DNA of 64,000 nucleotides, taken from Pseudomonadota bacterium. Its GTDB lineage: Bacteria; Pseudomonadota; Alphaproteobacteria; Acetobacterales; Acetobacteraceae. The translations under genes and the position numbers were made by a program. This document shows, piece after piece, positions 53,602-63,173 of the stretch (its first letter is position 1; every line of letters begins with the position of its first letter). Under the pieces are notes generated by a model that saw nothing but the letters and a program-made list of their open reading frames with translations, was not told where the DNA came from and ran no database searches. The stretch covers positions 226,081 to 290,080 of the forward strand of contig JAJZFA010000013.1 of the NCBI GenBank assembly GCA_021805565.1. Direction: 5' to 3'.

Positions 53602-55326
53602 TCATCGATGCAGGCTGTCCAGAACATGGCTGTTAGCGCGGATCACCAGCATCCGCCGGATTTTTTGCGACGGTGTCAGTAAGCCGTTCTCGATCGTGAA
53701 CGGTGCCACCAGGGCGTGCTTGCGGATTCGTTCCGTGACGGACAGTCGCAAATTGGTCCGGTTGACCGCAAACGCGACAGCGATATCGTCGCACGTCTCG
53801 GCTGGGACCACCAGAGCGCTCAATCCGCCGCGTCCTTCTCCAGCCACCACGGCCTGCGCGATCTCGGCTTCCGCCATCAGCATGCCCTCGATCTTCGCGG
53901 GCGAGATATTCTCCCCGCCGGACAGCACGATCATATCCTTTTTTCGGTCGGTTATCCGCAGATATCCGTCATCGAGTTCCCCGATATCGCCTGTGTGCAG
54001 CCAGCCGTCGCGGATGGCCGCGGCGGTGTCCTGGGGGCGGTTCCAGTAGCCGTCCATCACCAGATCGCCGCGTACCAGGATTTCTCCATCGCCGGCAATC
54101 CGCAGTTCGACCCCGTCCAGCGGCTTGCCGACAGTATCCAGCCGTATAGCGTCGGCTCGGGTTGCGCTGATGACCGGCCCGGCCTCGGTCTGGCCGTATC
54201 CTTGCATGATCGTCAGGCCCAGCGCTTGGAAGAATCGCCCGATATCCGGCTGCAGGCGCGCGCCGCCGGACATCGCCGCGACCAGCCTTCCGCCGAACCG
54301 GGCGCGCACTTTCGCCCGCACCAGCCGGTCCAGAACCGGATCGAGCAGCCGTTCGGTCACCGTCAGCCGCCGGCCATCCACCCGTTTCTGGCCGATCGCC
54401 ATCGCGGTCTGGAACAGCCGCCGGCGGAAGGGTTTTTCCCGCGCCACCTGCGTCAACACACGCTGGCGGATCACTTCAAGCACACGCGGAACAACGGTTA
54501 GAACGGTCGGGCGGACGGACAGCATGTCGGCCGCGAGATGTTCGACGCCACGGGCATAGACGATCTCGGTGCCTAAACCGAGCAGGAAGAACTGTCCGAC
54601 GGTGTGTTCGAAACTGTGCGAAAGGGGGAGGTACGACAGATAGATTTCGTCTTTTAGATGCAGCGATTCCACCAGTTCGATCGCGGCGGCGCAGTTCGAC
54701 AAGACGCAGCGGTGCGGCAACATGACTCCGCGCGGGGTTCCACCGGTGCCGGAGGTATAGATTACGCAGGCCAGGGCGGTCGCGGGAATGCCGGCGGCTT
54801 CCGCCGCGATATCGTCCGGGGAACGCGAATCGCCGATCAGGCCGTGCCATGGCACGATCCGTACCGGGTTGGGTGCGGGCGGCGGTTCGGTGTCCGGCAC
54901 ACTGTCCATTGTCACCAGCAGATCGAGTCCGCCGGCCTTTGTCGCTGCCGCGAGCAACCGGTTCGCCAGCGTCGTCGAGGAGACGATCGCGACTCGCGCA
55001 CCCGAATCCCGCAGGATATGGGCGTGGTCGTCGATCGTGTTCGTCGTGTAGGCGGGCACCGGAATGGCCCGGAGCGCCAGCAGCGCCGTTTCGGCGATGG
55101 GAAATTCCGGTCGGTTTTCCATGCACAGCACAACCCGGTCGCCCGCCGAAACCCCGGCGTCGCGCAAATGCCGCGCGCAGGACGCGGCCATGCGGCCGAA
55201 TTCGGCCCAGGTCAGCGACACCCACTGTTCGTTCCGCCATGCCCGCAACATGGGCTTGGCCGGCCATTCCCTGGCCAGGGCAAACATCATCGTGGCCAGA
55301 TTGGGCCAGTTTCGGTCGCTCCGCAC
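53602..55326 (-). CDS. AMP-forming long-chain acyl-CoA synthetase
   Basis: A 574-residue ANL-family ligase. The phosphate loop reads YTSGTGGTPRG (commonly SGTTGxPKG), the adenine region GYGQTEAGP and the hinge GDIGELDDGYLRITDRKKD are intact, and the C-terminal catalytic lysine region is PSQKIRR. It activates fatty acids to acyl-CoA. GGGAGG just ahead of the GTG at 55326 fixes that start; a longer frame to 55599 would overlap the divergent peptidase gene. Neighbouring lipid genes fit the role. Confidence 0.88.
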   Translation of the reverse strand: MRSDRNWPNLATMMFALAREWPAKPMLRAWRNEQWVSLTWAEFGRMAASCARHLRDAGVSAGDRVVLCMENRPEFPIAETALLALRAIPVPAYTTNTIDDHAHILRDSGARVAIVSSTTLANRLLAAATKAGGLDLLVTMDSVPDTEPPPAPNPVRIVPWHGLIGDSRSPDDIAAEAAGIPATALACVIYTSGTGGTPRGVMLPHRCVLSNCAAAIELVESLHLKDEIYLSYLPLSHSFEHTVGQFFLLGLGTEIVYARGVEHLAADMLSVRPTVLTVVPRVLEVIRQRVLTQVAREKPFRRRLFQTAMAIGQKRVDGRRLTVTERLLDPVLDRLVRAKVRARFGGRLVAAMSGGARLQPDIGRFFQALGLTIMQGYGQTEAGPVISATRADAIRLDTVGKPLDGVELRIAGDGEILVRGDLVMDGYWNRPQDTAAAIRDGWLHTGDIGELDDGYLRITDRKKDMIVLSGGENISPAKIEGMLMAEAEIAQAVVAGEGRGGLSALVVPAETCDDIAVAFAVNRTNLRLSVTERIRKHALVAPFTIENGLLTPSQKIRRMLVIRANSHVLDSLHR

Positions 55327-55394
55327 GCATCCTCCCGGTGCCAGGGCGTGGTCGCCCTTTGACGTTCGCCGTTCGTAGCCTAAATGACATCCCG

Positions 55395-57206
55395 ATGCAG
55401 CAGGCCAGGGATACAAAATCCGCGATGAACGACGCAAGCGCCGCCCAATCTGGTTCACTTCCGGCCTGGGATTTGTCCGACCTTTACCCTTCGCCCGACA
55501 GTCCCTTGGTGACCGCCGATCTGGCGCGGGCCGAACAGGCGGCGAAAGATTTTTCCCGCGCGCATGCCGGAACGCTGGCCGGGTTGCCGGGCGCCGCACT
55601 GGCTGTCGCGATCGGCGAATACGAAGCCATTCAGGAAATTCTTGGCCGGGTTGCTTCCTATGCCCAGCTTCTGTTCGCGGGCGATTCCACCGATCCGGCG
55701 ATCGGCCGGTTTTATCAGACCGTAAACGAACGGGTAACCGCAGTCGGCAGCCATCTGATCTTTTTCACGCTGGAACTGAATCGCGTGGACGACGCGGTGC
55801 TGGAAACCAAATTCGGCGATCCCGCGCTGGCCCGCTATCGCCCGTGGCTGCGCGATTTGCGTGTATTCCGGCCGCATCAGCTCAGCGACGAGCTGGAAAA
55901 ACTGACGCATGAACGGGACCTGACCGCCAATGCCGCCTGGTCGCGCCTGTTCGATGAGACCGTGGCCGCGATGCGGATCGACCTGAACGGCGAACGCCTG
56001 ACCGTCAGCGACACGTTGAACAAACTGTCCGACCAGGATCGTTCGGTGCGCGAAGCGGCCGGCAAGGCGATCGGGACGGCGTTCGGCGACAATATCCGGC
56101 TATTCTCGCTGATCACCAACACCCTCGCCAAGGATAAAGAGATCGAGGACACGTGGCGTCATCACGCTCGTCCGACCAGCCATCGCAACCGAGCCAATAT
56201 GGTAGAGGACGAGGTCGTCGATGCGCTGGTTACCGCCGTCCGCCAGTCCTACCCACGCCTGTCCCACCGCTACTACGCCTTGAAAGCCAAATGGCTCGGT
56301 TTGGACAAACTTCAGCATTGGGACCGCAACGCGCCGCTGCCGAACGACGACGACCGCCCGATCGGATGGGACGAAGCCCGCAAGCAGGTGCTGGATGCCT
56401 ACGGCGCGTTCAGCCCGGAACTGGCATCGGTCGGGCGGCGGTTCTTCGATCGCCCGTGGATCGACGCCCGGTTGAAGCCCGGTAAATCGGGAGGCGCCTT
56501 CGCGCATCCGACAGTGCCGAGCGCGCATCCTTATCTGCTGCTGAACTACCACGGCAAAACCCGCGACGTGATGACGCTGGCGCACGAACTCGGCCACGGC
56601 GTGCATCAGGTGCTGGCCGGGCCGCAAGGCGCGCTCATGTCCGGCACGCCGCTAACCCTGGCGGAAACGGCGAGCGTATTCGGCGAGATGCTCACCTTCC
56701 GGTCGCTGCTGGAGTCAGCCAGTCCGGCTCGGCGCCGCCTGATGCTGGCGTCGAAGACCGAGGATATGCTGAACACGGTCGTCCGTCAGGTGGCGTTCTA
56801 TCAATTCGAGACGCTGCTGCACGACGAACGGCGATCCGGCGAGTTGTTGCCCGAACGGATCGGCGAGCTTTGGATGCAGGTGCAGACCGAAAGCCTGGGG
56901 CCGGCCTTTGCGTTCACGCCGGAATACAGCGTGTTCTGGTCTTATGTGCCGCATTTCATCCACTCGCCGTTCTACGTCTATGCTTATGCGTTCGGCGATT
57001 GTCTGGTGAACGCGCTTTACGCGGTGTTCCAGTCGGGGCATCCGGGATTTCAGGCGAAGTATCTGGATATGCTGAAGGCGGGCGGCACACGGCGGCACAA
57101 GGAACTGCTTGCGCCGTTCGGCCTGGATGCGTCCGATCCGGCTTTCTGGAACAAGGGACTGGACGTGATTTCCGGGTTTATCGACGAACTCGAAGCCGGT
57201 GGCTGA
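55395..57206 (+). CDS. pepF: M3-family oligoendopeptidase F
   Basis: A 603-residue zinc peptidase. The metal site is AHELGHGVH with H397 and H401, and the third ligand glutamate follows in ASVFGEM. Landmarks such as NYHGKTRDVMTLAHE and FIHSPFYVYAYAFG match PepF. It cleaves short peptides in the cytoplasm. The ATG at 55395 was chosen; 55425 is an alternative. It is divergent from the acyl-CoA synthetase gene across a 68-bp promoter gap. Confidence 0.92.
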   Translation: MQQARDTKSAMNDASAAQSGSLPAWDLSDLYPSPDSPLVTADLARAEQAAKDFSRAHAGTLAGLPGAALAVAIGEYEAIQEILGRVASYAQLLFAGDSTDPAIGRFYQTVNERVTAVGSHLIFFTLELNRVDDAVLETKFGDPALARYRPWLRDLRVFRPHQLSDELEKLTHERDLTANAAWSRLFDETVAAMRIDLNGERLTVSDTLNKLSDQDRSVREAAGKAIGTAFGDNIRLFSLITNTLAKDKEIEDTWRHHARPTSHRNRANMVEDEVVDALVTAVRQSYPRLSHRYYALKAKWLGLDKLQHWDRNAPLPNDDDRPIGWDEARKQVLDAYGAFSPELASVGRRFFDRPWIDARLKPGKSGGAFAHPTVPSAHPYLLLNYHGKTRDVMTLAHELGHGVHQVLAGPQGALMSGTPLTLAETASVFGEMLTFRSLLESASPARRRLMLASKTEDMLNTVVRQVAFYQFETLLHDERRSGELLPERIGELWMQVQTESLGPAFAFTPEYSVFWSYVPHFIHSPFYVYAYAFGDCLVNALYAVFQSGHPGFQAKYLDMLKAGGTRRHKELLAPFGLDASDPAFWNKGLDVISGFIDELEAGG

Positions 57207-57229
57207 CGAACGGGTCGCGGCCGGCCTTC

Positions 57230-57261
57230 GCCGTCCACGCCTGACAAACGGCGTGGACGGC
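57230..57261. terminator. Bidirectional hairpin between convergent genes
   Basis: GCCGTCCACGCC (57230-57241) and GGCGTGGACGGC (57250-57261) form a perfect 12-bp stem with an 8-nt loop. It lies midway between the stops of pepF (57206) and the GH16 gene (57269). No long T-run is present on either strand, but position and strength suggest termination both ways. Confidence 0.7.
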
Positions 57262-57268
57262 ACTGAGT

Positions 57269-59605
57269 TTAGGCTGCGGCGTGTCCGCTGAACAAGGGCA
57301 GCGACAGGCTGTTCAGTTGGGCGCCGGACGATCCCATCACGGCGAGGTTCAGGGTGTCGGCGGTTCCCGAAGCCGGATTTACCGCGCTTCCGCTGTAGGT
57401 AAGGCTGGCAAGTTCGGCGTTCACCGCGGCGGCCATGCCTTGGAGCACGAGATGCGCCGAATTTTCTCCGGTTGCGGTGACACCCTGTCCGCTGGTTGTG
57501 GCGAGTAGTCCGCTGCTGTCGGTTAGGGTCGCGGTTATGAATCCGGCCGAGTTCGGCACACCGAGCATGACGCCGCTCAGGTTTACGGTGTTGCCCGGGT
57601 TTGCGGCGTTAGGGCTGGCCCCGACAGTCACCACGACCGGGGCGATCGCCCGCGGACCTGTTGTTGCGTCCGACGAATTGGCGGACACCCAAAGCCAGTC
57701 GGTTCCGTTACCGGAGCCGGCCGTATAGGTAAGCGTTGTCAGCGCGGTGTCGATGGCGCTTTGGGTGCCCACGAGCGTTAGGACTGTGGAACCGGCGCCT
57801 TGCTCCGTGACCCCGGAGGCAGCGTTGGCGTTCAGCAACCCGGTCGAATCGCTGACGATGACCGTGAGATTGCCGCCGGTCTGGCTATCGGCCACACTGA
57901 CGCCGCTCAGCGATTCCGTCGCTCCGGTCGCCACGTTAAGGGCGGCGGGTGCGGCGACGACCTGGTCGGATGCTGTCGGCACTGCTGCGGGTGGGGCGGC
58001 GGCGGCCGGGGAAGGCGATGGGGTTGTGGCGGGGGTTGCCGTTGCCGAAGCGGAAGTGCTTACCACTACGGAATTGATGCTTTCAGCACCGCTGGCATCG
58101 GTTGCGGAGACCCAGAGCCAGTCTGTGGTGGAACCGCTGTTGGCGGTGTAGGTCAGGCTGGACAGAGCGGAGTCGATGGTCGCCGCGCTGCCGGTCAGGG
58201 TCAGCGACGTGGACCCTTCGCCTTGGGTGGCTACGCCGTTGGTTTGGCCGGTATTCAGCAGGCCATTGGAGTCGCTGACCACGACGGTAAGATTGCCGCC
58301 CGCGCTGTCGGTTACGCCGATGCCGGACATCGAACCGGTAGCGCCGGACGCGACGTTGGCGGTCCCCTGTGTCGTTACGACCGGCCCGTTGGATGACGCC
58401 GTGCTGGATGGGGGCGTGCTGGATGGGGGCCGGTTTTGCGCGGAAGCCGGCCCGACGGTTACCGCCACGGAGCCGATGCTTTGTAAACCGTTGGCATCGG
58501 TGGCCGACGTCCAGAGCCAGTCCGTGGTGGGGCCGCTGTTGGCGGTGTAGGTCAAACTCGCCAGTTCGGCACTGACGGCCGCGGCGCTGCCGGTCAGGGT
58601 CAGCGACGTGGAATTCTCGCCTTGTTCGGTTACGCCGTTTGTCGGGCCGGTATTCAGCAGGCCGCTGGAATCGCTGATCACGACGGTAAGATTGCCGCCC
58701 GCGCTGTCCGCCACGCCGATGCCGGACACCGATCCGGTAGTGCCGGACGCGACGTTCGCGGTCCCCTGTGTCGTTACGACCGGTCCATTTCCAGACGCTG
58801 CTGGCGGCGCCGATGCAGGCACGGGCGGGACCTGCGGCGAGCTTGCACTGCCGCCGCCATTCGACGGGTTGTCCACGGGGGCGGCACCGTTTGTGCCGGG
58901 ATAGGCGAATGCGCGGACGTAGTTGATTTGCATCGTGGCCGGAAATGGGGTGCTGCTATTGGGGCTGCCGGGCCAGTATCCGCCGACGGCGAGATTGGCC
59001 GTCATGTACATCGGCACATTCATGTCGGCCGGGGTCGGCATCGACGCGACTTCGACGTTATTGATATACAAATCGACTGTTTGCGGCCCCCACATCACGC
59101 CGTACAGATTGAATCCGGACGAAACATTGGCCACGTTCAGTGTCGTACCCTGCGTGGCCTGAACAGAGGAATGGGTCGAAAAATACAGTGTATTCGGATT
59201 GCTGCCAAGCACTTCGAATATGTCGAGTTCGGGAGGCCAGGCCCCGCTGGCAGGCAACAGCCAGAAGGCCGGCCACAGTCCTTGCCCGGCGGGCAATTTT
59301 GCATCGATCTCGAAATATCCATATAATTGGCTGAATGAGTTCTTCGTATTGATCGCACCCGAAACGTATGGCAGACCGAGCGCATTGGAGCCTGGGGAAG
59401 CTGTTATGTTCAGAACACCGTTTTGGTCGCTAAACGGATTTGTGCCGACCGAACTGTCTGAGTAATATTCCTGTTCTCCATTGCCAGAGAGAGTCCGGTT
59501 GTTGCCGCCGAGACTGGTTTGCCACAGACCGCTCGACCCGTCCGACGACGCGCTAAATGTATTGAATTCGTCATCGAACGTCGATTTCAGGTTGGATGTG
59601 TTCAT
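57269..59605 (-). CDS. GH16 glycoside hydrolase with four C-terminal repeat domains
   Basis: A 778-residue protein. Residues about 5-255 are a GH16 domain with catalytic ELDIFE (E126, D128, E131). A Pro/Ser/Gly linker leads into four tandem ~100-residue beta-rich repeats (about 283-395, 410-520, 540-655, 660-778), each with GIGVADSAGGNLTV-like and LTLTGS...LASLTYTA-like segments. No N-terminal signal peptide is visible at the chosen ATG 59605 or at 59764. The repeat architecture recalls proteins exported by type I systems. Its GH16 core is paralogous to the protein at 29715. Confidence 0.83.
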   Translation of the reverse strand: MNTSNLKSTFDDEFNTFSASSDGSSGLWQTSLGGNNRTLSGNGEQEYYSDSSVGTNPFSDQNGVLNITASPGSNALGLPYVSGAINTKNSFSQLYGYFEIDAKLPAGQGLWPAFWLLPASGAWPPELDIFEVLGSNPNTLYFSTHSSVQATQGTTLNVANVSSGFNLYGVMWGPQTVDLYINNVEVASMPTPADMNVPMYMTANLAVGGYWPGSPNSSTPFPATMQINYVRAFAYPGTNGAAPVDNPSNGGGSASSPQVPPVPASAPPAASGNGPVVTTQGTANVASGTTGSVSGIGVADSAGGNLTVVISDSSGLLNTGPTNGVTEQGENSTSLTLTGSAAAVSAELASLTYTANSGPTTDWLWTSATDANGLQSIGSVAVTVGPASAQNRPPSSTPPSSTASSNGPVVTTQGTANVASGATGSMSGIGVTDSAGGNLTVVVSDSNGLLNTGQTNGVATQGEGSTSLTLTGSAATIDSALSSLTYTANSGSTTDWLWVSATDASGAESINSVVVSTSASATATPATTPSPSPAAAAPPAAVPTASDQVVAAPAALNVATGATESLSGVSVADSQTGGNLTVIVSDSTGLLNANAASGVTEQGAGSTVLTLVGTQSAIDTALTTLTYTAGSGNGTDWLWVSANSSDATTGPRAIAPVVVTVGASPNAANPGNTVNLSGVMLGVPNSAGFITATLTDSSGLLATTSGQGVTATGENSAHLVLQGMAAAVNAELASLTYSGSAVNPASGTADTLNLAVMGSSGAQLNSLSLPLFSGHAAA

Positions 59606-60112
59606 AATGGCGCCAAGTGTCACGAGCTGGTCCTTCCAAATGCAGCGCCGGGCTACACGGACCCGTGATCGGAGGGAAGCGCAAAGCGGTGGCCATAATA
59701 CCAGGGCCTGTATGTTGTCATTATCCGGTTGTTCGCTGCTTAGATAAAAGGCTAAAATTCCCAATTACACGAACTATATTTCATTTTATACCAAATGTGA
59801 TTTTAACCGAAACATAAGCGCTGTTTTCGTCATATTGCCGCGCTGGCCGGTTGGATACGACATCGGATCGGACGAACTCAATTTCGTTGCGATTTCGTTG
59901 TTTTTAATGAAATCGCATTATCGGCGATGTCATCTCCGGCGGTGCAAATCCGGCAGGTACCTATCCTGACAAACGATGAAATATCGCCGCCACGACGATG
60001 CTTCTTGATAACGAAATCATCTAAGCGGTCCAGCGCCCGGCGCCGTTTTGCGGCCGCGACTCCTGAAGCGCGGTTCGCCCACCCATGCCGGCTTTCAGAC
60101 GCGGCCCAGGTG
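59606..60112. promoter_or_regulatory. Intergenic region upstream of the repeat-bearing GH16 gene
   Basis: About 507 bp between two minus-strand genes, with an AT-rich stretch at 59750-59920. It holds no supported gene and should contain the promoter of the GH16 gene. A long leader is possible. No hairpin terminator for the upstream TTC38-like gene was identified. Confidence 0.5.
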
Positions 60113-61453
60113 CTACAAAACCGGGGGCACAGCCATCGCATAGCCGCGCCGATGCGATGGTGCCACAGGGTGCCGTCCAGTGACTCGTTCCAAAATCGTT
60201 CGCACGTCGGACTCCGCACCGGCCTTCAGCGCGGAGTCGAGAAACACCTGTTCCAATACATCCTGCTGTGCGTGGCTACCGCCCATCCGGTACATCTCCC
60301 CCAGCACGGGCCGCATCAGGGTCAGCGCGTCCGCGTGGCGGCCCTGTCCGTTGGCCAGGACTGCTTCGGTGACCGGCAGAGCGACCTCGGCGATCAGACG
60401 GGCTGTTGGCCGCGGGCCTTTGGCGAATGCGCGGACACCGTCCAGCATCGCCTGGGCCGCGCCGTCCCGGCCGGTGGCCGCCAGCGCCATCATCCAGTGA
60501 GGCAGGGTAAACGCCGACTGGCAATCGCCGATACGCGCCTGGGCCTTGTCGGCCAGTTCGGTCCAGCGGTTGCCCGCATCGATCCCGTGGCGACCGAGGC
60601 GATACAGCATCGAGGCCGCGTTCTGCACGTCGATATAAAGGTCCGGTGCAACGCAGGTCAGCGGAGATCCAAGATCGCGGAAGCCGTCATCGTATAGCGA
60701 CAGCACTGTCGCAAAATCGCCGAGTTCCAGGTGGTACATCGCCCGATGCCACCATAGATGGTGCTTGAGGTTGTTGGTTCCGTCCCAGCCGGGTTGCAGC
60801 GTCTCAACCCAGGCAATCCCTTCCTGGCGGCGGCCGGTCATTTCCATGACATGCGCCACGCCGTGCGCGGCCCAAAGGTCGGATGGATCGCGGCGAACCG
60901 CCTCACGCCCCGCCGCCTCCGCTTCCAGATACTGTCCGGCTTCCTCCAGGGCGAAGCAGCGGCAGGCCAAAATCGAGCCGAAACCGGGAAGATCGCCGCT
61001 CCAGTGCGGTTCCACCGCCCGCACCGATGCGAGCATCGCAGCCACATCCCCTGACCAGAAATTGACGAAATGCGCCAGCCGGAATGCCAGGATATCGTGC
61101 GGGTGGGTGGCCAGGATTTGGTCCCAGACCGCTATGGCCCGGTCTGGATCTCCATTTGCCCAGTGTTCAAGCGCCATCGCGTGGGCATTTTCGCGCTCTG
61201 TCCCGCCGCACCGCGCGGCATCGGCACGCGCGGCGAGTGCCAGCGGCACGGCATCGGCGCGGTAGCCCATCAGCAACAGATAGCCTTTCAGGCAGTGTGC
61301 CAATCCGAAATCAGGATCGGCCGCCAACAAAGCCTCCATCCGCATCGCCATGTCGGCTCGGTAGCCGAGGTATCCGTCGATAGCATGATCGAATGCCGCC
61401 ACCGCATTTTCCGAACCGGCGGTCAGGGCGAGTCCGCGGCAATCGTGGGGCAT
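60113..61453 (-). CDS. TTC38-like tetratricopeptide repeat protein
   Basis: A 446-residue all-helical protein resembling the TTC38 family: AFDHAIDGYLGYR at the N-terminus, HPHDILAFRLAHF, AHGVAHVMEMTGR and HLWWHRAMYHLELG. TPR scaffolds mediate protein contacts, but the function of bacterial TTC38-like proteins is not established. Length matches the family. It lies 25 bp from the rlpA stop-start region and may be the second gene on that transcript's opposite side; no pathway link is evident. Confidence 0.8.
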   Translation of the reverse strand: MPHDCRGLALTAGSENAVAAFDHAIDGYLGYRADMAMRMEALLAADPDFGLAHCLKGYLLLMGYRADAVPLALAARADAARCGGTERENAHAMALEHWANGDPDRAIAVWDQILATHPHDILAFRLAHFVNFWSGDVAAMLASVRAVEPHWSGDLPGFGSILACRCFALEEAGQYLEAEAAGREAVRRDPSDLWAAHGVAHVMEMTGRRQEGIAWVETLQPGWDGTNNLKHHLWWHRAMYHLELGDFATVLSLYDDGFRDLGSPLTCVAPDLYIDVQNAASMLYRLGRHGIDAGNRWTELADKAQARIGDCQSAFTLPHWMMALAATGRDGAAQAMLDGVRAFAKGPRPTARLIAEVALPVTEAVLANGQGRHADALTLMRPVLGEMYRMGGSHAQQDVLEQVFLDSALKAGAESDVRTILERVTGRHPVAPSHRRGYAMAVPPVL

Positions 61454-61478
61454 AACGGTCTCGGGTCGTCGGTTCCCG

Positions 61479-61973
61479 TCAGACTGGATCGATCGTCACG
61501 TCCGCAACTCCTTGGCGGATCATACCGAGTTCGCGTGCGGCGGCGACCGAAAGATCGAGTACGCGCCGGCTTGAATAAATCCTGTCGGTGATCGTCACGA
61601 TCACACTGCGATCGGTGCCAGCCAGAGCGACGCGTACCCTGGTGCCGAACGGCAGCCAGCGGTGCGCGGCGGTCATTTCCATTTGGTCGAAACGAAGCCC
61701 GCTGGCGGATTTGCGGCCATGGTAGCGCGGGCCGTAATAGGATGCCTTGCCGCTTTCGCCCGTCCAGGCGGAACTGTCGCGCGATGCCGCGGTTTGGATG
61801 TATGCGGCGGGAACGACCCGAACGCGGTGCCGGGGGCCATGAATCGCGCGCGCGTGGGCATTGTGCGCGGGCCGGTCGGGTGCGGTCGATGTTTGGGCAG
61901 ATGCGTCATGCGGCGCGGCGGCAAGAAGGGCTGATGCCGCAATGAAAGCGGCGGCGAAATATTTTGTCATCAT
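61479..61973 (-). CDS. rlpA: RlpA-like septal ring lytic transglycosylase/lipoprotein
   Basis: A 164-residue secreted protein. A signal peptide (AAAFIAASALLAAA) is followed by a basic linker and a double-psi beta-barrel: GKASYYGPRYHGRKSASG, MEMTAAHRWLPFGTRVRV and ITDRIYSSRRVLDLS. The catalytic-type Asp/His pair of RlpA is represented by TAAHR and DLS. There is no lipobox cysteine and no SPOR domain, so it is a short, soluble form. It is divergent from the 62571 gene across a 600-bp gap. Confidence 0.83.
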   Translation of the reverse strand: MMTKYFAAAFIAASALLAAAPHDASAQTSTAPDRPAHNAHARAIHGPRHRVRVVPAAYIQTAASRDSSAWTGESGKASYYGPRYHGRKSASGLRFDQMEMTAAHRWLPFGTRVRVALAGTDRSVIVTITDRIYSSRRVLDLSVAAARELGMIRQGVADVTIDPV

Positions 61974-62089
61974 GCCTCACTGAATTAGGAGCGAACGGTT
62001 AACGAAAATTAAATGACCGTTGCGATAATGGTATCGAGCACAATAAGGCCCGGACAACGCGGCCAGAAAAGCCTGCATTGCATAAACGG

Positions 62090-62110
62090 AATTCACCAAA
62101 TTGGTGAATT
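62090..62110. promoter_or_regulatory. Perfect 21-bp palindrome, candidate operator
   Basis: AATTCACCAAATTGGTGAATT is symmetric about A62100 with no mismatch. An AT-rich, odd-length palindrome of this kind in a divergent promoter region is typical of a dimeric HTH-repressor site. The regulator is unknown. Confidence 0.55.
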
Positions 62111-62324
62111 TGCGGCATTTTTTCGTGCCGCGAGAGGTTGTACCCCGCACCATGAACTAATAGATGCTGTTTTTTGGCTGCTATGACAACCCCGAATGTT
62201 ATCATTTTTGCTGCGATTTGGTTGGCATGCCGGATTTCAAGCATCCAGGGACGCCGCGCGAAGCGGTAAAATCGTTTTAATTCAACGATGATTATCGCTA
62301 CGTCGATTGTTGGCGAAAAAGTGG

Positions 62325-62367
62325 GGTGGAGAGTCCGGCCGGGCACGCCGCCGCCGGACTCTCCACC
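62325..62367. other. Perfect 15-bp inverted repeat (hairpin)
   Basis: GGTGGAGAGTCCGGC (62325-62339) pairs perfectly with GCCGGACTCTCCACC (62353-62367) around a 13-nt loop. It is not followed by a T-run and ends 200 bp before the next gene. It could close a small RNA, act in an mRNA leader or be a repeat-family member. Confidence 0.65.
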
Positions 62368-62570
62368 GAATCGCCGCTGGCCGCGATGATCGTGGGTGCG
62401 GCCCATTCCGGCGCACCGGCTATGCGACTGCCTTAAAATCGCCATCGGACGGGTTATTTTCCGTCGCGCGCAAGCCATATCGGCATTTCAAGGTTAGCCG
62501 GAACCGCCTGATCCATCGCCGGATCGGACAGCGAAACCGAAACAGGATTCCAGTCGTAAGAGGTCAAGCC

Positions 62571-63053
62571 ATGCCTTTCCGATCCGTCTCGATCCCAGCA
62601 CTCCTGCCGATCGGTCGCGCCCTAGCCGCCGCTTTTTTGTTGACTGCCGTTGGGCTAATTAGCCCGCTGACACCCGCATCGGCCCAAAACGCGCAACAGC
62701 CGAACGGAGCGGGAGTCGAGACCATCGAACAGCGGATCGCCGGCCTGCATGCTCAATTGCAGATTACACCCCCCCAGGAGGCGGCCTGGGCAGCCGTCGC
62801 GCGGACCATGCGCGACAATGCCGCGATCATGCAGAGGCTGTTGCAAGAAAAGGAAGTCTCGTCGAGACAAGGCCTGACCGCGGTTCAGGATTTGCAGAAC
62901 TACGAGGAGGTCACCAGGGTTCAGCTTGAGGGCCTTCGAACCCTGATCGCGTCATTCCAGACGCTATATAACAGCATGCCAGCCGGGCAGAAGCGGATCG
63001 CCGACCAGGTTTTCCAGGCGCCGCAACAGCAAAGCCAGCCTAACGTCCGATAG
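62571..63053 (+). CDS. Periplasmic Spy/LTXXQ-like helical protein
   Basis: A 160-residue protein with a signal peptide (cleavage likely after PASAQ, near residue 38) and a helical, Gln-rich mature part containing ITPPQEAAW and MPAGQKRIADQVF, which stand where Spy-type proteins have LTxxQ motifs. AAGAGGT ahead of the ATG at 62571 supports the start. It resembles the protein at 11402 in layout. An envelope-stress chaperone role is the family expectation. Confidence 0.72.
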   Translation: MPFRSVSIPALLPIGRALAAAFLLTAVGLISPLTPASAQNAQQPNGAGVETIEQRIAGLHAQLQITPPQEAAWAAVARTMRDNAAIMQRLLQEKEVSSRQGLTAVQDLQNYEEVTRVQLEGLRTLIASFQTLYNSMPAGQKRIADQVFQAPQQQSQPNVR

Positions 63054-63173
63054 GGAGCCGCCGCGAGGCTGCCCTGATCGTATGTCCATGCCTCGCCTTA
63101 CCAAGTGGCGGTCAGCAGGTCTGAGCCGATCTCCGCTTTGACAGCACTGGCGCTCCGCACCGGCCGCGCCAGA

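Larger units (their letters stand above)
61974..62570. promoter_or_regulatory. Long divergent intergenic region with two inverted repeats
   Basis: About 597 bp between rlpA (leftward) and the Spy-like gene (rightward) with no supported gene. It is AT-rich from 61975 to 62300 and contains the 21-bp palindrome and the 15-bp inverted repeat listed separately. Its size leaves room for a small RNA gene. Confidence 0.55.
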
